Below are positions 45,188 to 56,924 of a stretch of 64,000 bases of DNA, one piece after another. Below the pieces are notes generated by a model, which saw only the letters and a list, made by a program, of their open reading frames with translations, was not told where the DNA came from and did no database searches. How positions within the stretch are numbered: the stretch's first letter is position 1; each line of letters starts with the position of its first letter. The position numbers were made by a program, and so were the translations under genes. This stretch comes from Odontocerum albicorne. Its lineage: Eukaryota; Arthropoda; Insecta; Trichoptera; Odontoceridae. The stretch covers positions 37,813,994-37,877,993 of the forward strand of contig OX463848.1 in the NCBI GenBank assembly GCA_949825065.1, given 5' to 3'.

Positions 45188-46167
45188 CGAGTACTTATGA
45201 ATCAATATACCCAATATTGTGTTTGCAATATACTAACACTTGTTGAGTTGTGAGAAGTAAACGCAAAGTTTATTGATCATCAATTTTGTACAACATTCTT
45301 AACTATGTAACCACCCTGAAAATAATCAACTTTTCTCAGCTAACGAACTTATACTACGCTTGAGTAGAGATTTAGTTTACAAATTCATCGTACTTCATTT
45401 TTATGTTATCCTTTATTGTCCACACAACTAAAATCCAACCAAAGTTCGAATAACTTTCTTGAGTATGTAAACTTGTTTCCTCCCATGCACTATCATTTCC
45501 TTTTTACCATTCATTGATAAAATTATTGAACCAATAGTACAATAAATTAAATATGTTTACAACTATTATTTAAAAAAAATTATAAAGATGATGTATTATA
45601 AAGATGATTCCACATTTGAAAAACTCGGTAAAAATATCAACATCTTTTAGAGACTTGTCATATTTAAATTTCCTCACAGCCGCCAGTATTACGTCGAACA
45701 CGAGTCTATACCAGTTGTTTTGACTATTTCCAGACCCGAAGACTCAACCTGGATGTCATAAAGACAGTTCAGCATGTTCGTCAAGTGCTTTTTTCACCTC
45801 ATCTTCAGCAACTCACAGTCAGAAACAGGTTTCCCATTCAAGTCACGTTCTGGGCTTATCGGTTAGGACTCCTCACGCCAAACCAAAGTGATTATTTTTT
45901 ATTAATATCTGGACAAAACCTCACAAGGATGTACTTAAGCGTTTTGAAAAAAAATGTTTTGCAGAATATTTCTCAGTGAAAACTCTAGTTTACACCTTAG
46001 CATTATATATAATAAAAATATATACTATTAGAAAGAAGGGGAAAAAAATTGTATATGCAAGGGACATTATTTTATCATCTTACTAAAACATCTTTATTAT
46101 CCAAGATTTGACGATTACCGAAATACTCACCTCAACATCCTGAAATATGATCTTTTAGCGGAATGCT
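45188..46167. other. AT-rich DNA, no gene seen
   Basis: Nothing recognised. Confidence 0.4.
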
Positions 46168-46596
46168 TCTTATTTGAAGAGATGATGATAGTAGTTGTTG
46201 GTAAATAAATAAAATACGTTAAATCGCAATGCGGAAGGAGAGAGTGAATGAATGTTTTATTTATCAGTATGTGGGTATTTATAACATTTCAGAATGGGCG
46301 CGGGAGTGCGCCCGCGATATATTTTTATCTCGCTTCTGTGCGTGCAGAAATGGTCAATTGAAGTATTGTAGATATCGTAAATAGTATTGTAGGTAAACAA
46401 TTTGTTTACGGAACCGGCGAGACAGCGTGATGCGTTCTCTTTCTACTATGGAATGCGGCGCGATGTCCGGCCGCGTCAATGTTTTGGTATGTGACCTTCG
46501 GACTGTAAAATATAATTCGTCGGGGTATCCAAAGGTCGTTTCGTCGGTCGTTGACCGTATGTGTTGACAATATTTAGCGACGACCGTGGTTCCCAC
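46168..46596 (-). mobile_element. Solo LTR, antisense
   Basis: On the minus strand it starts TGTGGGAACCACGG at 46596. It includes agagaacgcatcacgctgtc, ccggttccgtaaacaaat, a 'gggcgcactcccgcgccc' inverted repeat, a tataaata TATA box near 46282, ctccttccgcattgcgattt and 'taacgtattttattta'. Same family as 1922-2320. The 3' edge is approximate. Confidence 0.6.
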
Positions 46597-47710
46597 AATA
46601 TTATTAAATGTTGGATTGAAAAACAACCACCAATGTCTGGAGAAGCTGGTGATAGCTGTGACTTTTGAGAAAACGAACAAAAGGAAGGTGTCCTATAAAA
46701 TAAATTAACCAAATAAAGAAATTAACTCTTTAAATACTACATTCATCATGATCAAATACCGAGAAGTTTTGAAAATGGTACACCAAGTTCCAGGCATAGC
46801 AAAAGACCACGACGCTCAGCATTGAACACGCGATGAAGAAGAAGAAAACATAAAATTCGAGAACTGTTTTTACTAAACAAGATACAAGAAAAAAAAAGCA
46901 TTCAGATGGTTATGGGAAATAAAAAACATATTTATCTGGAGAATAGAAAACTCGCATCACTCTTTAAGTTCATTTGGTTTTTTGTTCGTAAGCAATGTGT
47001 TTTTTGTAGGAGATAAAAGAAAGTAAATAGAGTGTTTATTCTCTTTGTTTAGTTCATTTGGCGCCCGCTTAAGGGATACCGGGATGTGAGGAGATACCAG
47101 GTAATGGGGGAATCTATCTTGCCTCTACATATGGGTATTAGGATCATAGCCATGTACTTTAGAAGGATACAACTGCAATTTGGTTTCAGCTTAAATGTCA
47201 GGAAAGAGTAAATTATTGGATTGTTTTTATTTTATTTTACCTGACAAGGAAGTATATATTTACAACAAAATAACAGTTTTAAGATATGCACTTCAATAGT
47301 AATAGAAAATATAATATTTTTTCTCTCATCATGCTTAATTAGTATGCTGAGATACTGTAGACTTACTGGCCGACTAACTTATCACATAAATCAATTATTG
47401 TAAATATTTTTGTCACTGAAAAAAACACGAAAAACATGCTCTAGAGATAAATGAGATTTACACTTTTTCTGTTAAATAAACCATAAAGAAAAAAAAACAA
47501 TAGTTCGAAGCAAACAAAAAATAACAACACTCATTATTGTATATGATACATAAAGATAAAAATTATGTATTTAAACGTAATAATCCATAGGCAATATGTT
47601 AATATCACTATTTCCCAGTGTAAAATAATACTTTCTCAGATTAAACAAAATCCTGAAAAAAGGAGCCATTGCGTATAACATACACAGTCTGTCGAAAGTG
47701 AAAGGTGGCT
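46597..47710. other. No gene seen; primer-binding-site-like word
   Basis: ttggcgcccgcttaaggg at 47059 resembles the start of a tRNA primer-binding site as found just after a 5' LTR, but no paired LTR or gag could be identified. The remainder is AT-rich. Confidence 0.3.
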
Positions 47711-47714
47711 GACG

Positions 47715-48695
47715 GGAAATGAAATACAAGAAATTTTTTATTTTAAGTTTACATTACCTTTTATTCAAAATATACTTTTATTATAAATATACGGAGCTTT
47801 TCAGAGAGTATCGGGTCCTGAACATAGCCAATTTACATCTCAAATCCATTCTCTGGCACTACCATCGAAAGGAAGGGAAGATGCAGACTCAGCAGAGATA
47901 TTTAACTCTAGAGATATATATCCCTAGAGTTAAAACCTCTTTTGCCCAAAGGCAATATGCTTATTTGGCTCACATGACGTATAATTGCGTGCCGAATTCA
48001 ATAAAGGTAAAGGAAGGAAAATCATTTAGACAGTCGATCGGACCGTGGTTGTTATTGCGACAGGATTTTGAGTACATGGGCTTTCAGGATGAATGACGTG
48101 TGGAAATGACGTGTGGAAAAAATTTATGTGGGCTCTTGAGTGTGTGTTTCTTCTTGTTGTTTTGATTTTTGTTGTTTTGTACTTGTGTTTCTGTATATTT
48201 TTGTGCTAATTTTTATTCTTATGATTGTGTGCGGTATATTATGGGATGAACATTTTTGGTTTTATTTTTGTTTCATTTTGAGTTCATTTTTGGTTTTACT
48301 TTTGTTTTTGTTTTTATTCTTATGATTGTGTGTCGTATATTATGGGATGAACAAGTTTGGTCTTTCTGGAGTGATGATGTGTAAAGAGTTTGAGTCCGCA
48401 TGATGTTTCCAGTTGTAATTGAGTGTCACTGTTTGTCAGGTTGATGAGAACGTGCAACGGGGTTTTGTTTTTGTGTAATAAAAAAATCGCAAAGAAGTAT
48501 CGATTTATGTTTTCATGCTAAATATCCTCAGTGAGATACAGGCCAAAACCTAGTTTACTGGGGATACGACAAATGAAAGAGCGACAAACCCAGATCTATT
48601 AAAATAATGTATGTCTAAATTAAATTACCTGTTGTTTTTTCGCAAATTATGTATATTTCTTGTCATGTGTAATAATAAATAAATAAATAAAATAA
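47715..48695 (+). mobile_element. LINE-G: RT C-terminal end with 3' UTR and A-rich tail
   Basis: A 125-codon frame (47719-48096) ends a non-LTR RT. Motifs: YTELFREYRVLNIANLH, then LKSILWHYHR, IPRVKTSFAQRQYAYLA and YNCVPNSIK. They match the Rxxx..PR.-T....R-F....P..WN-LP..I pattern near the C-terminus of CR1/Jockey-type elements. A ~430-bp 3' UTR follows with an internal direct duplication (gattgtgtgcggtatattat / gattgtgtgtcgtatattat). The terminal block ends in AAATAAATAAAT. 5'-truncated; its 3' end recurs at 16440, 16690 and 41345. Confidence 0.7.
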
Positions 48696-48699
48696 ATAC

Positions 48700-49450
48700 T
48701 ACTTGTGTGGCCATACAATACTGGAAGCAGTTTCTGAAGCACTCCTGAAACTCATTCTTCGGAATTGTCTCCAAAATCGCGGTCGAAGGCTTCTGGATGT
48801 CTGAAATCGTATCGAAACGCTTACCTTTCATCGCCAATTTCAGTTTCGGGAATAGCCAGGAGACAAATCAGGCGAATACGGGGATGATTAAGCACCACGA
48901 TACTATTTTTGAGTCAGCATATTCGTTTTGATTTTTATGCGTTTTGAAAATTGTCTATTATACTGATAAATTCAGAAATAAGTTTAATCAACTACCAGAA
49001 ATAAGTTTAATCCATGACCTGCTACCGTTTTTCAAATAAATTAAGTATTCTTCTCTTGTAGATTTTTTGGGACTTATTAGTGAAAAATTAATCTATGTGG
49101 TTGATGCAGGAGTTTAAATTTGATAAATTTACTACATTTAAAGAGCTCTGCGAAGACCGATACTTATGTTAGTCAGAAGATGCACTAAAAAATTCCAGCC
49201 TATACAACTATATAAACTTATAGTTTGGCATTGTTATGCTGAAACACAATGCCTTTTCTATTGGTTTGTCCTTGCCTCTTCTTGTCAAATGCCTGCAATT
49301 TGGGCTATCGTGATCAGTACTTAGTGGAATTGATAGTTTGGTTTGGTGCCAACAGCTTATAGTACACGATACCTTTCCAGCCCCACCAGATATGCAGTAT
49401 ACTCTCTTTGGGTGGATTCCAAATTTTCCAATCGTCGATTTAAGTAGCGA
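48700..49450 (-). pseudogene. mariner-like transposase relic with an insertion
   Basis: On the minus strand, from ~49440: ESILHIWWGWKGIVYYKLL, APNQTINS, then (~49240) NRKGIVFQHNNA at the second catalytic Asp position, where Asn replaces Asp. After an unrelated ~260 bp (48910-49170), SSPYSPDLSPG carries the third Asp. FPKLKLAMKGKRFD and IPKNEFQECF follow in another frame. This is the order of a mariner catalytic domain. Stops, shifts and the changed residue make it inactive. Confidence 0.7.
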
Positions 49451-50470
49451 GTATCAAGCAGAAAATCGTTTATTATTATGATATTTCCCTTATCAATGCG
49501 GCACCTAAGTATCGAGCTTGTGAATCATCCTAAGCTTACGCAAATATTGCAGAAGAGTAGTGTTAATAATGTCAAAAGTCTAACCGACTACACGCGTCAA
49601 ATGGCGGTTGGTATCAATAATGGCATTGATTTAATTTACATTTGTAACGATGGTCGTTATCAATGTAGCGTGTGTCCTATTAGGACGTGCTGATGATTTT
49701 GATATCGACATCGCTCTTCGTTTTAGTTGATTCTGCGTTACTTCTCGTTCAGAGTCATCAATATAGCGGATTGCTTATCTTGATAAGTCATGATCATCTT
49801 GCTTTGTATTCAATAAATATAGACTCAGGAATGCGGATATAAAACGATAAGTGGACAGCGGGCAAAATAAATAATAAGTCTTGACAGTTGAATGAATGAC
49901 AATAATAATAATATGTTTATTTCTCGGCGTCCGAGTAATTTATACTAATGAGTGAATACATTCGCGATACATATCTGCCTTGCTCTAGCGAATGAATTGG
50001 CGGTAGGTTAATTATTTATATTTGGAGATGGCTAGCCAATTCGCAGACGTTGTAAATAGTAAATATTGTTGTTGTTCATAGTGTGTGACAATCATTAAAT
50101 TCTTCATCGGTCATTGCCCCTGTATGTTTACTATCTGACAATAATTAATTTAGTTTAATTGTGTTTAACAATTCACTTATTCATTTTGACAATTATTTAT
50201 TTATTTATTTATTTAGGTAGGTATTCCTACACATTTATAATGACAGACCGCCCAGCGCGAGATGCATTTTTGACGTCAACAGTTTCCTTTCTAAGTCTCT
50301 GGTTCCAATTCCTATACATTGACTCATCTGTATCATCGGCTTCGTAAACAACACAATTAATTTCACAAGTTTGCGACGCATTTTACCTTTTCTAAAGTAA
50401 AATAGCATAATATGATGAAGATATGATACGTCACAAACCGGAGAAAACGGAAGAAATATAAATATATTGT
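49451..50470. other. No gene seen; possible antisense LTR
   Basis: On the minus strand 50090-49850 has an LTR-like layout: TGTCACACACTATG start, tataaatta near 49945, and gaaataaacatattattatt. No partner supports it. A (TTTA)n run lies at 50195-50217. Confidence 0.3.
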
Positions 50471-50688
50471 TTATAGTTAAGGCATTAACATTGTGGAGGT
50501 TTAAAAACATTGTAATTTGTTTCATCAAATAATGTTTATTCCATTTTTTGTAACAGTATTTTCAAGACTCTTGTCCAACAAAAGTCTTGTTTGTGCTCCC
50601 CTGATGATGAGGTGAAAGCCTTGAAACCGGTAGGGTTATACCGTTACAAAAAGTGGAATAAACTGTGTTTGATAAAACAAATTACAAG
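50471..50688. mobile_element. Palindromic Penelope-like element end (foldback)
   Basis: Left: ttaaggcattaacattgtgg to taacagtatt. Right: gatgaggtgaaagccttgaa, accggtagggttataccg, ataaactgtgtttgataaa. The arms are inverted 3' ends as at 1338-1587. The left arm has lost the ctaccggtttc block, so the palindrome is asymmetric. Confidence 0.7.
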
Positions 50689-50774
50689 AACAAATATATG
50701 TTACCATCATATGTTATCGGCCAAGGTACTCTGAATCAGATAGTTGAAACCACTTACATTTCTGCATGAGATAG

Positions 50775-50960
50775 TACATTGTATACAGTACATTCTGGAT
50801 TACTTATTACTACGTGTCAGTTTCTTTCGACCAACTAAAAAGTGTTTAAGAGTCTTGAATTGAAAACTAGGCTGGAACCCTTTTTAAAAAAATGGAATCG
50901 AGCCGTATCCGCCGGTTTGAAAGACAGGCTTCTTATCATCTAGACCACGGAGTTAATCGT
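50775..50960 (-). mobile_element. SINE-1, nearly full length
   Basis: Antisense: gtacattctggattacttat, cagtttctttcgaccaacta, gaaaactaggctggaaccc, 'ggaatcgagccgtatccgcc' at the B box, and cttcttatcatctagaccac at the A box. Confidence 0.65.
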
Positions 50961-51362
50961 ATTATTATTAATATATAAAAATAGAAAGGTAGGTCATTCA
51001 TTCATTTCCGTGTCCGGACCATCAATTAACGTATGTTATGTGTTTCCAGTTGAAAGTAACAGAGACCGCCTTATCATTCACATCAGTCAAGTCCTACCCA
51101 GAGCATGTATTCGCGATATTCGGGCAAACTAGCATGTGATATGAGTCGTATACATCCCCATTATCATATTCAGTGCCACTTTTGTTCAAGAATATTTACA
51201 TGTTCACATTGCGTCTAGTCACCACCCCTACTTGAAGTTTATTCAGTAATTATCAAGTAAACTAGGCAGTTCGTCTCCAAGTTCCATCTTTTTCGAGAGC
51301 TTCATCCAGTCGTCAAGTATTTTTTCTTTCCATTTCAGAAAACGTGTTTTATCCGGAAAAAT
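50961..51362. other. No gene seen
   Basis: Nothing recognised. Confidence 0.4.
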
Positions 51363-51663
51363 CATCAATTCTTGCGCTCTCTTCAAGAAACTGTTCATAG
51401 ATTTAAATTAAATTAAAAATCATCAATTCTTAAATTAAAAATCATCAATTCTTGCGCTAAATTAAAAATCATCAATTATCAAATTAAAAATCATCAATTC
51501 TTGCGTTAAATTAAAAATCATCAATTCTTAAATTAAAAATCACCAATTCTTGCGCTTAAATTAAAAATCATCAATTCTTGGGCTCTCTGCAAGAAACTGT
51601 TCATAGATTTAATTAAAAATCATCAATTCTTGCGCTCTCTTCAAGAAACTGTTCATAGATTTA
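51363..51663. repeat. Irregular tandem repeat of ~22-58-bp units
   Basis: About nine copies of aaattaaaaatcatcaattc, some extended by ttgcgct, and three by ttgcgctctcttcaagaaac plus tgttcatagattt (at 51373, 51580 and 51628). Nested short and long units. Confidence 0.8.
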
Positions 51664-52415
51664 AATTTTGATATTGCTGGCTGATGACCATATAAAAACT
51701 ATAAAAAAAGTGTATTGAACCCTTGACTTGTCTTTTTCTTTCTATGTCATCTACACTTCCATGGATCTCAGCTAGGATGAGATAGATTAATAAGTTTTAA
51801 AGTTATTTTAATTGTGAAACAGTTAAGGCAATTAAAATACCCGCTACCTTCATGTACAGTATTAGGGAAAGTTTTCCTTGTTAAAAAATACATTTTAGAA
51901 TCCGTAACAAGCCCGCACTTTTACGTAGTCAAAGAGAGAAAGTGACAAATAAATTAAAAGTACGACTCTGTTTACCGGCACTCGTTTTTCATACACCCCT
52001 ATTTGTCAGACATGTGTTTATAAAAAAAAAAGTTAACAAAGTTGAAAAAACGCAATTACCGCCGAAAATTCATCCGAAAGTTTATTTTAAAGTTTTAAAA
52101 TGGAGAAGTGAGCGAGCGGGGGCGATAAATCGCGCGGGAAAAGCAAAGCATTTCCCTTGTTTCTGTTATTTGAAACGATAAATAAATTCTGAACGTAGGC
52201 TAAACGGTACAGCTATTTCGTGTACACACTGTGCATTTGTCATCTTTGTACATTCATGCCCACTGTCACATTTTTTGAAATGGTGAAAGATGAAAAGTTA
52301 ATAAAATAACAATTTATATTAACTATTAACTATTAACCCTAACTCAGGAATCGATCTCAATATATAATATAATATATTCATTTATTTAACATTTCATTAT
52401 ATATGTTATATGTAA
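51664..52415. other. No gene seen
   Basis: A 79-codon ORF near 51942 has no known motif. Otherwise AT-rich. Confidence 0.4.
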
Positions 52416-52419
52416 CAAG

Positions 52420-52490
52420 TTTTGCGAGCTTCTTACCCGATGGCAATCTCTTCCAAACAACCAAACAAAAGTAGATTCATGAAAATCTAA
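52420..52490 (-). mobile_element. SINE-1 body fragment
   Basis: ttttgcgagcttcttacccg, atggcaatctcttccaaaca and accaaacaaaagtagat match the antisense body, truncated like 7440-7495. Confidence 0.45.
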
Positions 52491-52719
52491 AGTTATTATT
52501 AAATTGTATAAAATTCATGAACGATGTAAGTAACAGATATCAAAATGAGATGGCATCAATCAAAGGGAAATAGAAAGGATGTTAGAATGGAAAGGAAAAT
52601 CGCAAATGAAACACCTTATAGTATATCACTTTTCAAAGTATGCCAAAGACGGAGTGAGTCTAACATTAGTTGGTAACTGGTTCCAGATGCATGAACATTA
52701 AAGGACAACGCAATAAAGG

Positions 52720-53490
52720 GAAATAAATAATCAATATTTGCTTCATCGAGTTCTTGTTGAAAAATTAAAAATATTAGAAAAAATAAAATTAGTTAAGAAT
52801 AAAGATAGGAAGGGGGCGGTTACGACGTTAGAAACATCCCTACGCCTGCATATGTTTAAAAATCAACACATTCCTTAAGAAAACAGAGAAATTCTAGAGC
52901 TCACTCCAAGTCACCCCAATCTTCTGATAAGCTCACTATCAGACTATGACGCGAACATAAGTTTAGTTCACCCCAGGCCCAAACAAATATTACGAACTAC
53001 CCCTCGACCCCTGATCCGAAAGGGTAGACGCCGAATCGTGCAAAGTGCTTATATATAAGTATATATTTATTAATCCCCTGTATTTATCTATTTAAAATAT
53101 ATATTTTATAGTCACATCGTTACCCTCCACCACCCATCTTCGTAATTTACTCGTATTATAATACGAGTATAACATATATTTATATGTGTATATATCTCTA
53201 TCCTTTCTGTATATGTGTATGACATGTAAAAATATAAGTATATTAGTAGGTAACATATATAACATTAATATAGTATATGTAAAAATTTATCATTTCCTCT
53301 TTACCACCATGTTTTTCTCCTAACAACCTCAGTCAAACATCTATTAAATATCCCACGTCCGCCTCATAAGTTCGACGAAGGAGTAAGGTGTCCCTAAGTA
53401 GGCCGATACGCGGAGCACAAACCATCTACAGTCTGGAAAGAAAATAGCAGAAATGTTACCAAGGGAAGACGAAATACGAAAAAACCGTTA
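52720..53490 (+). repeat. REP-1 dispersed repeat, interrupted
   Basis: Weak REP-1 markers up to ~52895 (catccctacgcctgcatatg), then a break of ~540 bp, then resumption at 53434 with agcagaaatgttaccaaggg and agacgaaatacg. The REP-1 tail then runs straight into the 47-bp minisatellite. Confidence 0.55.
52897..53433. mobile_element. Unidentified insertion in REP-1
   Basis: About 540 bp interrupting REP-1. The flanks look like an imperfect target duplication: aagaaaacagagaaat (52877) against aagaaaatagcagaaat (53439). The content is AT-rich in the middle, with two GC-richer ends (ccccaggcccaaac; ctaagtaggccgatacgcgg). No coding was recognised. A duplication of that size fits target-primed retrotransposition. 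Confidence 0.4.
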
Positions 53491-53914
53491 TAGATCTTCA
53501 ATTATATAAAAGTAACAGATCAGTTAAGTGACGATTATAGATCTTCTGGTATACGATAGTAACAGATTAGTTAAGTGACGATTATAGATCTTCCGATATA
53601 TGATAGTAACAGATTAGTTAAGTGACGATTATAGATCTTCCGGTATATGATAGTAGCAGGTTAGTTAAGTGACGATTATAGATCTTCCGGTATATGATAG
53701 TAACAGATTAGTAAAGTGACGATTATAGATCTTCCGGTACATAATAGTAACAGATTAGTTAAGGGACGATTATAGATCTTCCGGTATATGATAGTAACAG
53801 GTTAGTTAAGTGACGATTATACATCTTCCTTTATATGATAGTAACAGATTAGTTAAGTGACGATTATAGATCTTCCGGTATATGATAGTAGCAGGTTAGT
53901 TAAGTGACGATTAT
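53489..53914. repeat. 47-bp minisatellite, ~9 copies, grown from the REP-1 tail
   Basis: Unit tatagatcttccggtatatg plus atagtaacagattagttaagtgacgat. The first unit (tatagatcttcaattatata) is closest to the single-copy REP-1 tails at 3103 (gcagatctttcgacatgtga) and 35510, so the array appears to start from that sequence. Later units are more alike. Confidence 0.85.
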
Positions 53915-54139
53915 AAGAATTAATAAGGCTTAAGTTTTACGAATTCTTTTCCATTTTGTTTAACTTTTTTATAATAAGCGTAATCAACGAAAACAATGTT
54001 ATATATTATATTTATAAATAATAATTTTTTTAGGAATTTTCTTTTGCGTTGACTATTTCATGTTGACTTGGTTAACCCGTAGCAAATTGGGGTTTTAATA
54101 ATAACCTTATTCACGTTTGGCGTCTTACGTGGGCTTTAA

Positions 54140-54310
54140 GTAACCCGTGGGATGTGAGTTAGATTTAAAAAATAATTCGAGTCTTTATTTCACTAAAAAC
54201 TTTTTTAACATATTTTTGGTTGGTCGAAGGAGATTTCCACTAAGTAATAAGTCCGTCAGGTTGTACTGTATACAACGGAAGTGTAATACACATTTAAAGT
54301 CAAGCATATA
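54140..54310 (+). mobile_element. SINE-1 body and 3' end
   Basis: agtctttatttcactaaaaa, atatttttggttggtcgaag, gagatttccactaagtaata, gtccgtcaggttgtactgta and aagtgtaatacac match the sense SINE-1 body. The tRNA head is not recognisable. Confidence 0.6.
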
Positions 54311-54717
54311 CATAAACACTTACAGAGAACAGTAGAGCTGCAAAACAATATCATCTCACTATTCTGAGAAAGTTCTATGAGTGAACACAACATAAATAAA
54401 TAAATATAAGTTTATTGATCGCAACATAGTTTGTGCATACATAAAAACATTTCGAAATCGCACATATATCTCAAGATAAATAGCAGAACATACATTTAAG
54501 AGAGAACCTATTAAAAGGCTTGGTCTCATCTCATAACATCCCCCGTACGAGATACACCCCCACCAATCTAGAGAGAGAATATACCGGATGGTAACTTATA
54601 TGAGAAGCTCATTGTAAACATGTCTCCTTCCGTTTACAGAGTATTAAGAAATTTACGGTTTCTATTGAAATAAAATACGAGTAAGAATTCTCATTTGATA
54701 AAATGTGGTATAGATTA

Positions 54718-55150
54718 GGTGTTAACATAAGTTGTGTCCGTTTTTTTCCAATTTAAAAATGAGCACCAAAAAAAAAACAAAATGGTAAATTTTATATATC
54801 ATTCGAAAGAAAATTTTCTGCTTTACAAGATGTTGTATTTGCTTTTACGTTACATGTATTATTTTATTTGATTACAAGCTTTCAAAATGGAATCTCAAGT
54901 AGATCAAAGTGAGCATTTTCGACACCTCATTTTGTTTGCGTTCAATCGAGAGAGTAAACTACCAAAGCTGCTCGCGATATTTGCGAAGTGTACGGTGAAG
55001 ATGCTATGAATGAAACGACGGCTAGTCGATGGTTTTTGCGTTTCAAAGACGGTAATTTCGACCTGAAAGACATGGAGTGTTCCGGACGACCAGTGGACTT
55101 CGATGAGGACCGCTTAAACCAGATTATTCATGAAGATCCCCTTCGTGAAA
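54718..55150 (+). pseudogene. mariner 5' end and transposase N-terminus
   Basis: Starts GGTGTTAACATAAGTTGTGT after TA (54716-54717), the same end as the palindromic element at 41456. The ATG near 54887 begins MESQVDQSEHFRHLILFAFN. A one-base shift leads to ICEVYGEDAMNETTASRWF and then LRFKDGNFDLKDME and SGRPVDFDEDRLNQIIHED. This is the helix-turn-helix DNA-binding half of a mariner transposase. Similarity stops at ~55150; the catalytic half and right end are absent. Confidence 0.8.
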
Positions 55151-55245
55151 GCCATGCATTATTCCCAGTGCGCGCATTTCTACAGCCTTTATTTGACTCC
55201 TGTTAGTCATTTTCCATGCTCACGTTTAACTTCAAAATATCAAAG

Positions 55246-55559
55246 TGTGGTATTATTTAAAATTGCGATAATCAGACATAAATGTGGTATTATTTAAAAT
55301 TGCTATAATCAGAGATAAATGTGGTATTTTTAAAAATTGCGACAATCAGAGATAAATGTGGTATTGTTTAAAATTGCGACAATCAGAGATAAATGTGGTA
55401 TTGTTTAAAATTGCGACAATCAGAGATAAATGTGGTATTGTTTAAAATTGCGACAATCAGAGATAAATGTGGTATTGTTTAAAATTGCGACAATCAGAGA
55501 TAAATGTGGTATTGTTTAAAATTGCGATAATCAGAGATCAATGTGGTATTATTTAAAAT
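55246..55559. repeat. 37-bp minisatellite, ~8.5 copies
   Basis: Unit tgtggtattgtttaaaattg plus cgacaatcagagataaa, starting at 55246 and 55283 and then every 37 bp. Central units are identical, outer ones vary (gataatcagacat), the usual pattern of array homogenisation. Confidence 0.9.
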
Positions 55560-56424
55560 CATGATAGAGAGCATACTGTATTATCAATGCATGTAATCCA
55601 CTCACCATTGCTCACTGGCTAGGAATACCCAATTTAGGGTGAAAAGTTATTTAAAAACAAACATCCCCATTCTGTATATGAATAAAAATTATACATGTAG
55701 GGTTTTTAGAACTACTGTCTGCCTTAATTACATAAAGTATAATATTTTGATTAATCAAACCAAAGTTACGATGGCCTGAGGTTCCAAAACGTTGAAAAGG
55801 AATAATTTCCGTCCAATCTGGTTCTAAACCATTTTGAGTGCAACATTTAGCGACACATTTGCATACGTTTTTATTTAACTATCTTGTTAAATGCTCTCCT
55901 CTTGCGCACCATCATTCAGCCACTATGAATTTTACCTTGTATTCCATCTCTAATATTTAATATATTTTAAATGTTGACAACATCTGGACCAGACGACTAT
56001 TACCCTTTCTAAAATGTTTCAAAAACAAATGTAATATCCGTGGCAACTCTTGCGTGGGACACAAATGTCCGCAAAGCCCTAACACTTGAATTATGAACGA
56101 CCCAAGATTGTTTCATGGGAAGTATTTCAGCGGGACAATAATTATAACTTTGCAGGAATGCAATAAACACTTCCTCATCCCAGTGTAATTCACGGTAATT
56201 TCTTCACTTTTCAGACTCCTTTGTGCCAAGTGCATTCCATGCCCTTTGTAAAGTGTCCCTTTACTAAATATATGGGAACAAAATTGTTTCATAAACATAG
56301 TTCAGATTAATTTATATTCAGTTATTATTTTACAAATGCACAATGACATAGAATAAAGAGAAAATAATTTATTTAATTTCAGAATTCAACATTTTTCATT
56401 AATATTGTACAGTATTTTGCCGTG
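55560..56424. other. No gene seen
   Basis: Nothing recognised in ~860 bp. Confidence 0.4.
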
Positions 56425-56840
56425 AATTTGTATAATACATCCAGGCTGGGTTTTTGCCATGTAGCAAACTTTTCTAAACAACCAGAAATATGTTTTAAAA
56501 GCCTTAAAGCTTAACTACGTAGTTAAGAAATGAATCGGAAGAAATTCAATCGGTCTGTTGCGATGGATAACTTCGAATAAATTTCCTCTGAATTGTAGAA
56601 AAAGTGGAAAAACTGATATGGTGAAGGTGGTGACATGGAGGCATTCTAGGAAATTCTTAAGGTCGCATTTTCCGTTTTGTCTTGTATTACACTCGTCGAA
56701 GCAAGCAAGCAACCAGTAAGGTGTTAGAAGCCTTAAATAAAGACCAGACCCTATTTTACTCTCGAAAAAACAACTTGAGTATCAACGAGATCAAACCTTC
56801 AACCTCCGGAATGGATTACAAGTATCTTACTAAATAATTT
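56425..56840 (-). mobile_element. SINE-1, interrupted
   Basis: Antisense body at 56430-56512 (ggctgggtttttgccatgta, accagaaatatgttttaaaa), then ~200 bp of other DNA. SINE-1 resumes at 56709 with accagtaaggtgttagaagc, aaagaccagaccctatttt, and a degraded head (caaccttcaacctccgg). Both sides carry agccttaaa. The interruption opens with a perfect 18-bp palindrome, cttaactacgtagttaag. Confidence 0.55.
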
Positions 56841-56924
56841 GAGAGTTGTCTTTTTTACGTGTTCGTTGGTAATTTAATAACAAAATGTCTAATAAGCAGA
56901 CGCTTTAATCGTTAATCATAAATC

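Noticed and set aside
47059..47076. Primer-binding site of a complete LTR retrotransposon
   Set aside because: No LTR of matching orientation ends next to it and no gag-pol coding follows; the word alone is not sufficient.
49451..50100. Fourth solo LTR
   Set aside because: A TG start and TATA-like word are visible on the minus strand, but the diagnostic blocks of the other LTR family are absent; kept only as a remark.
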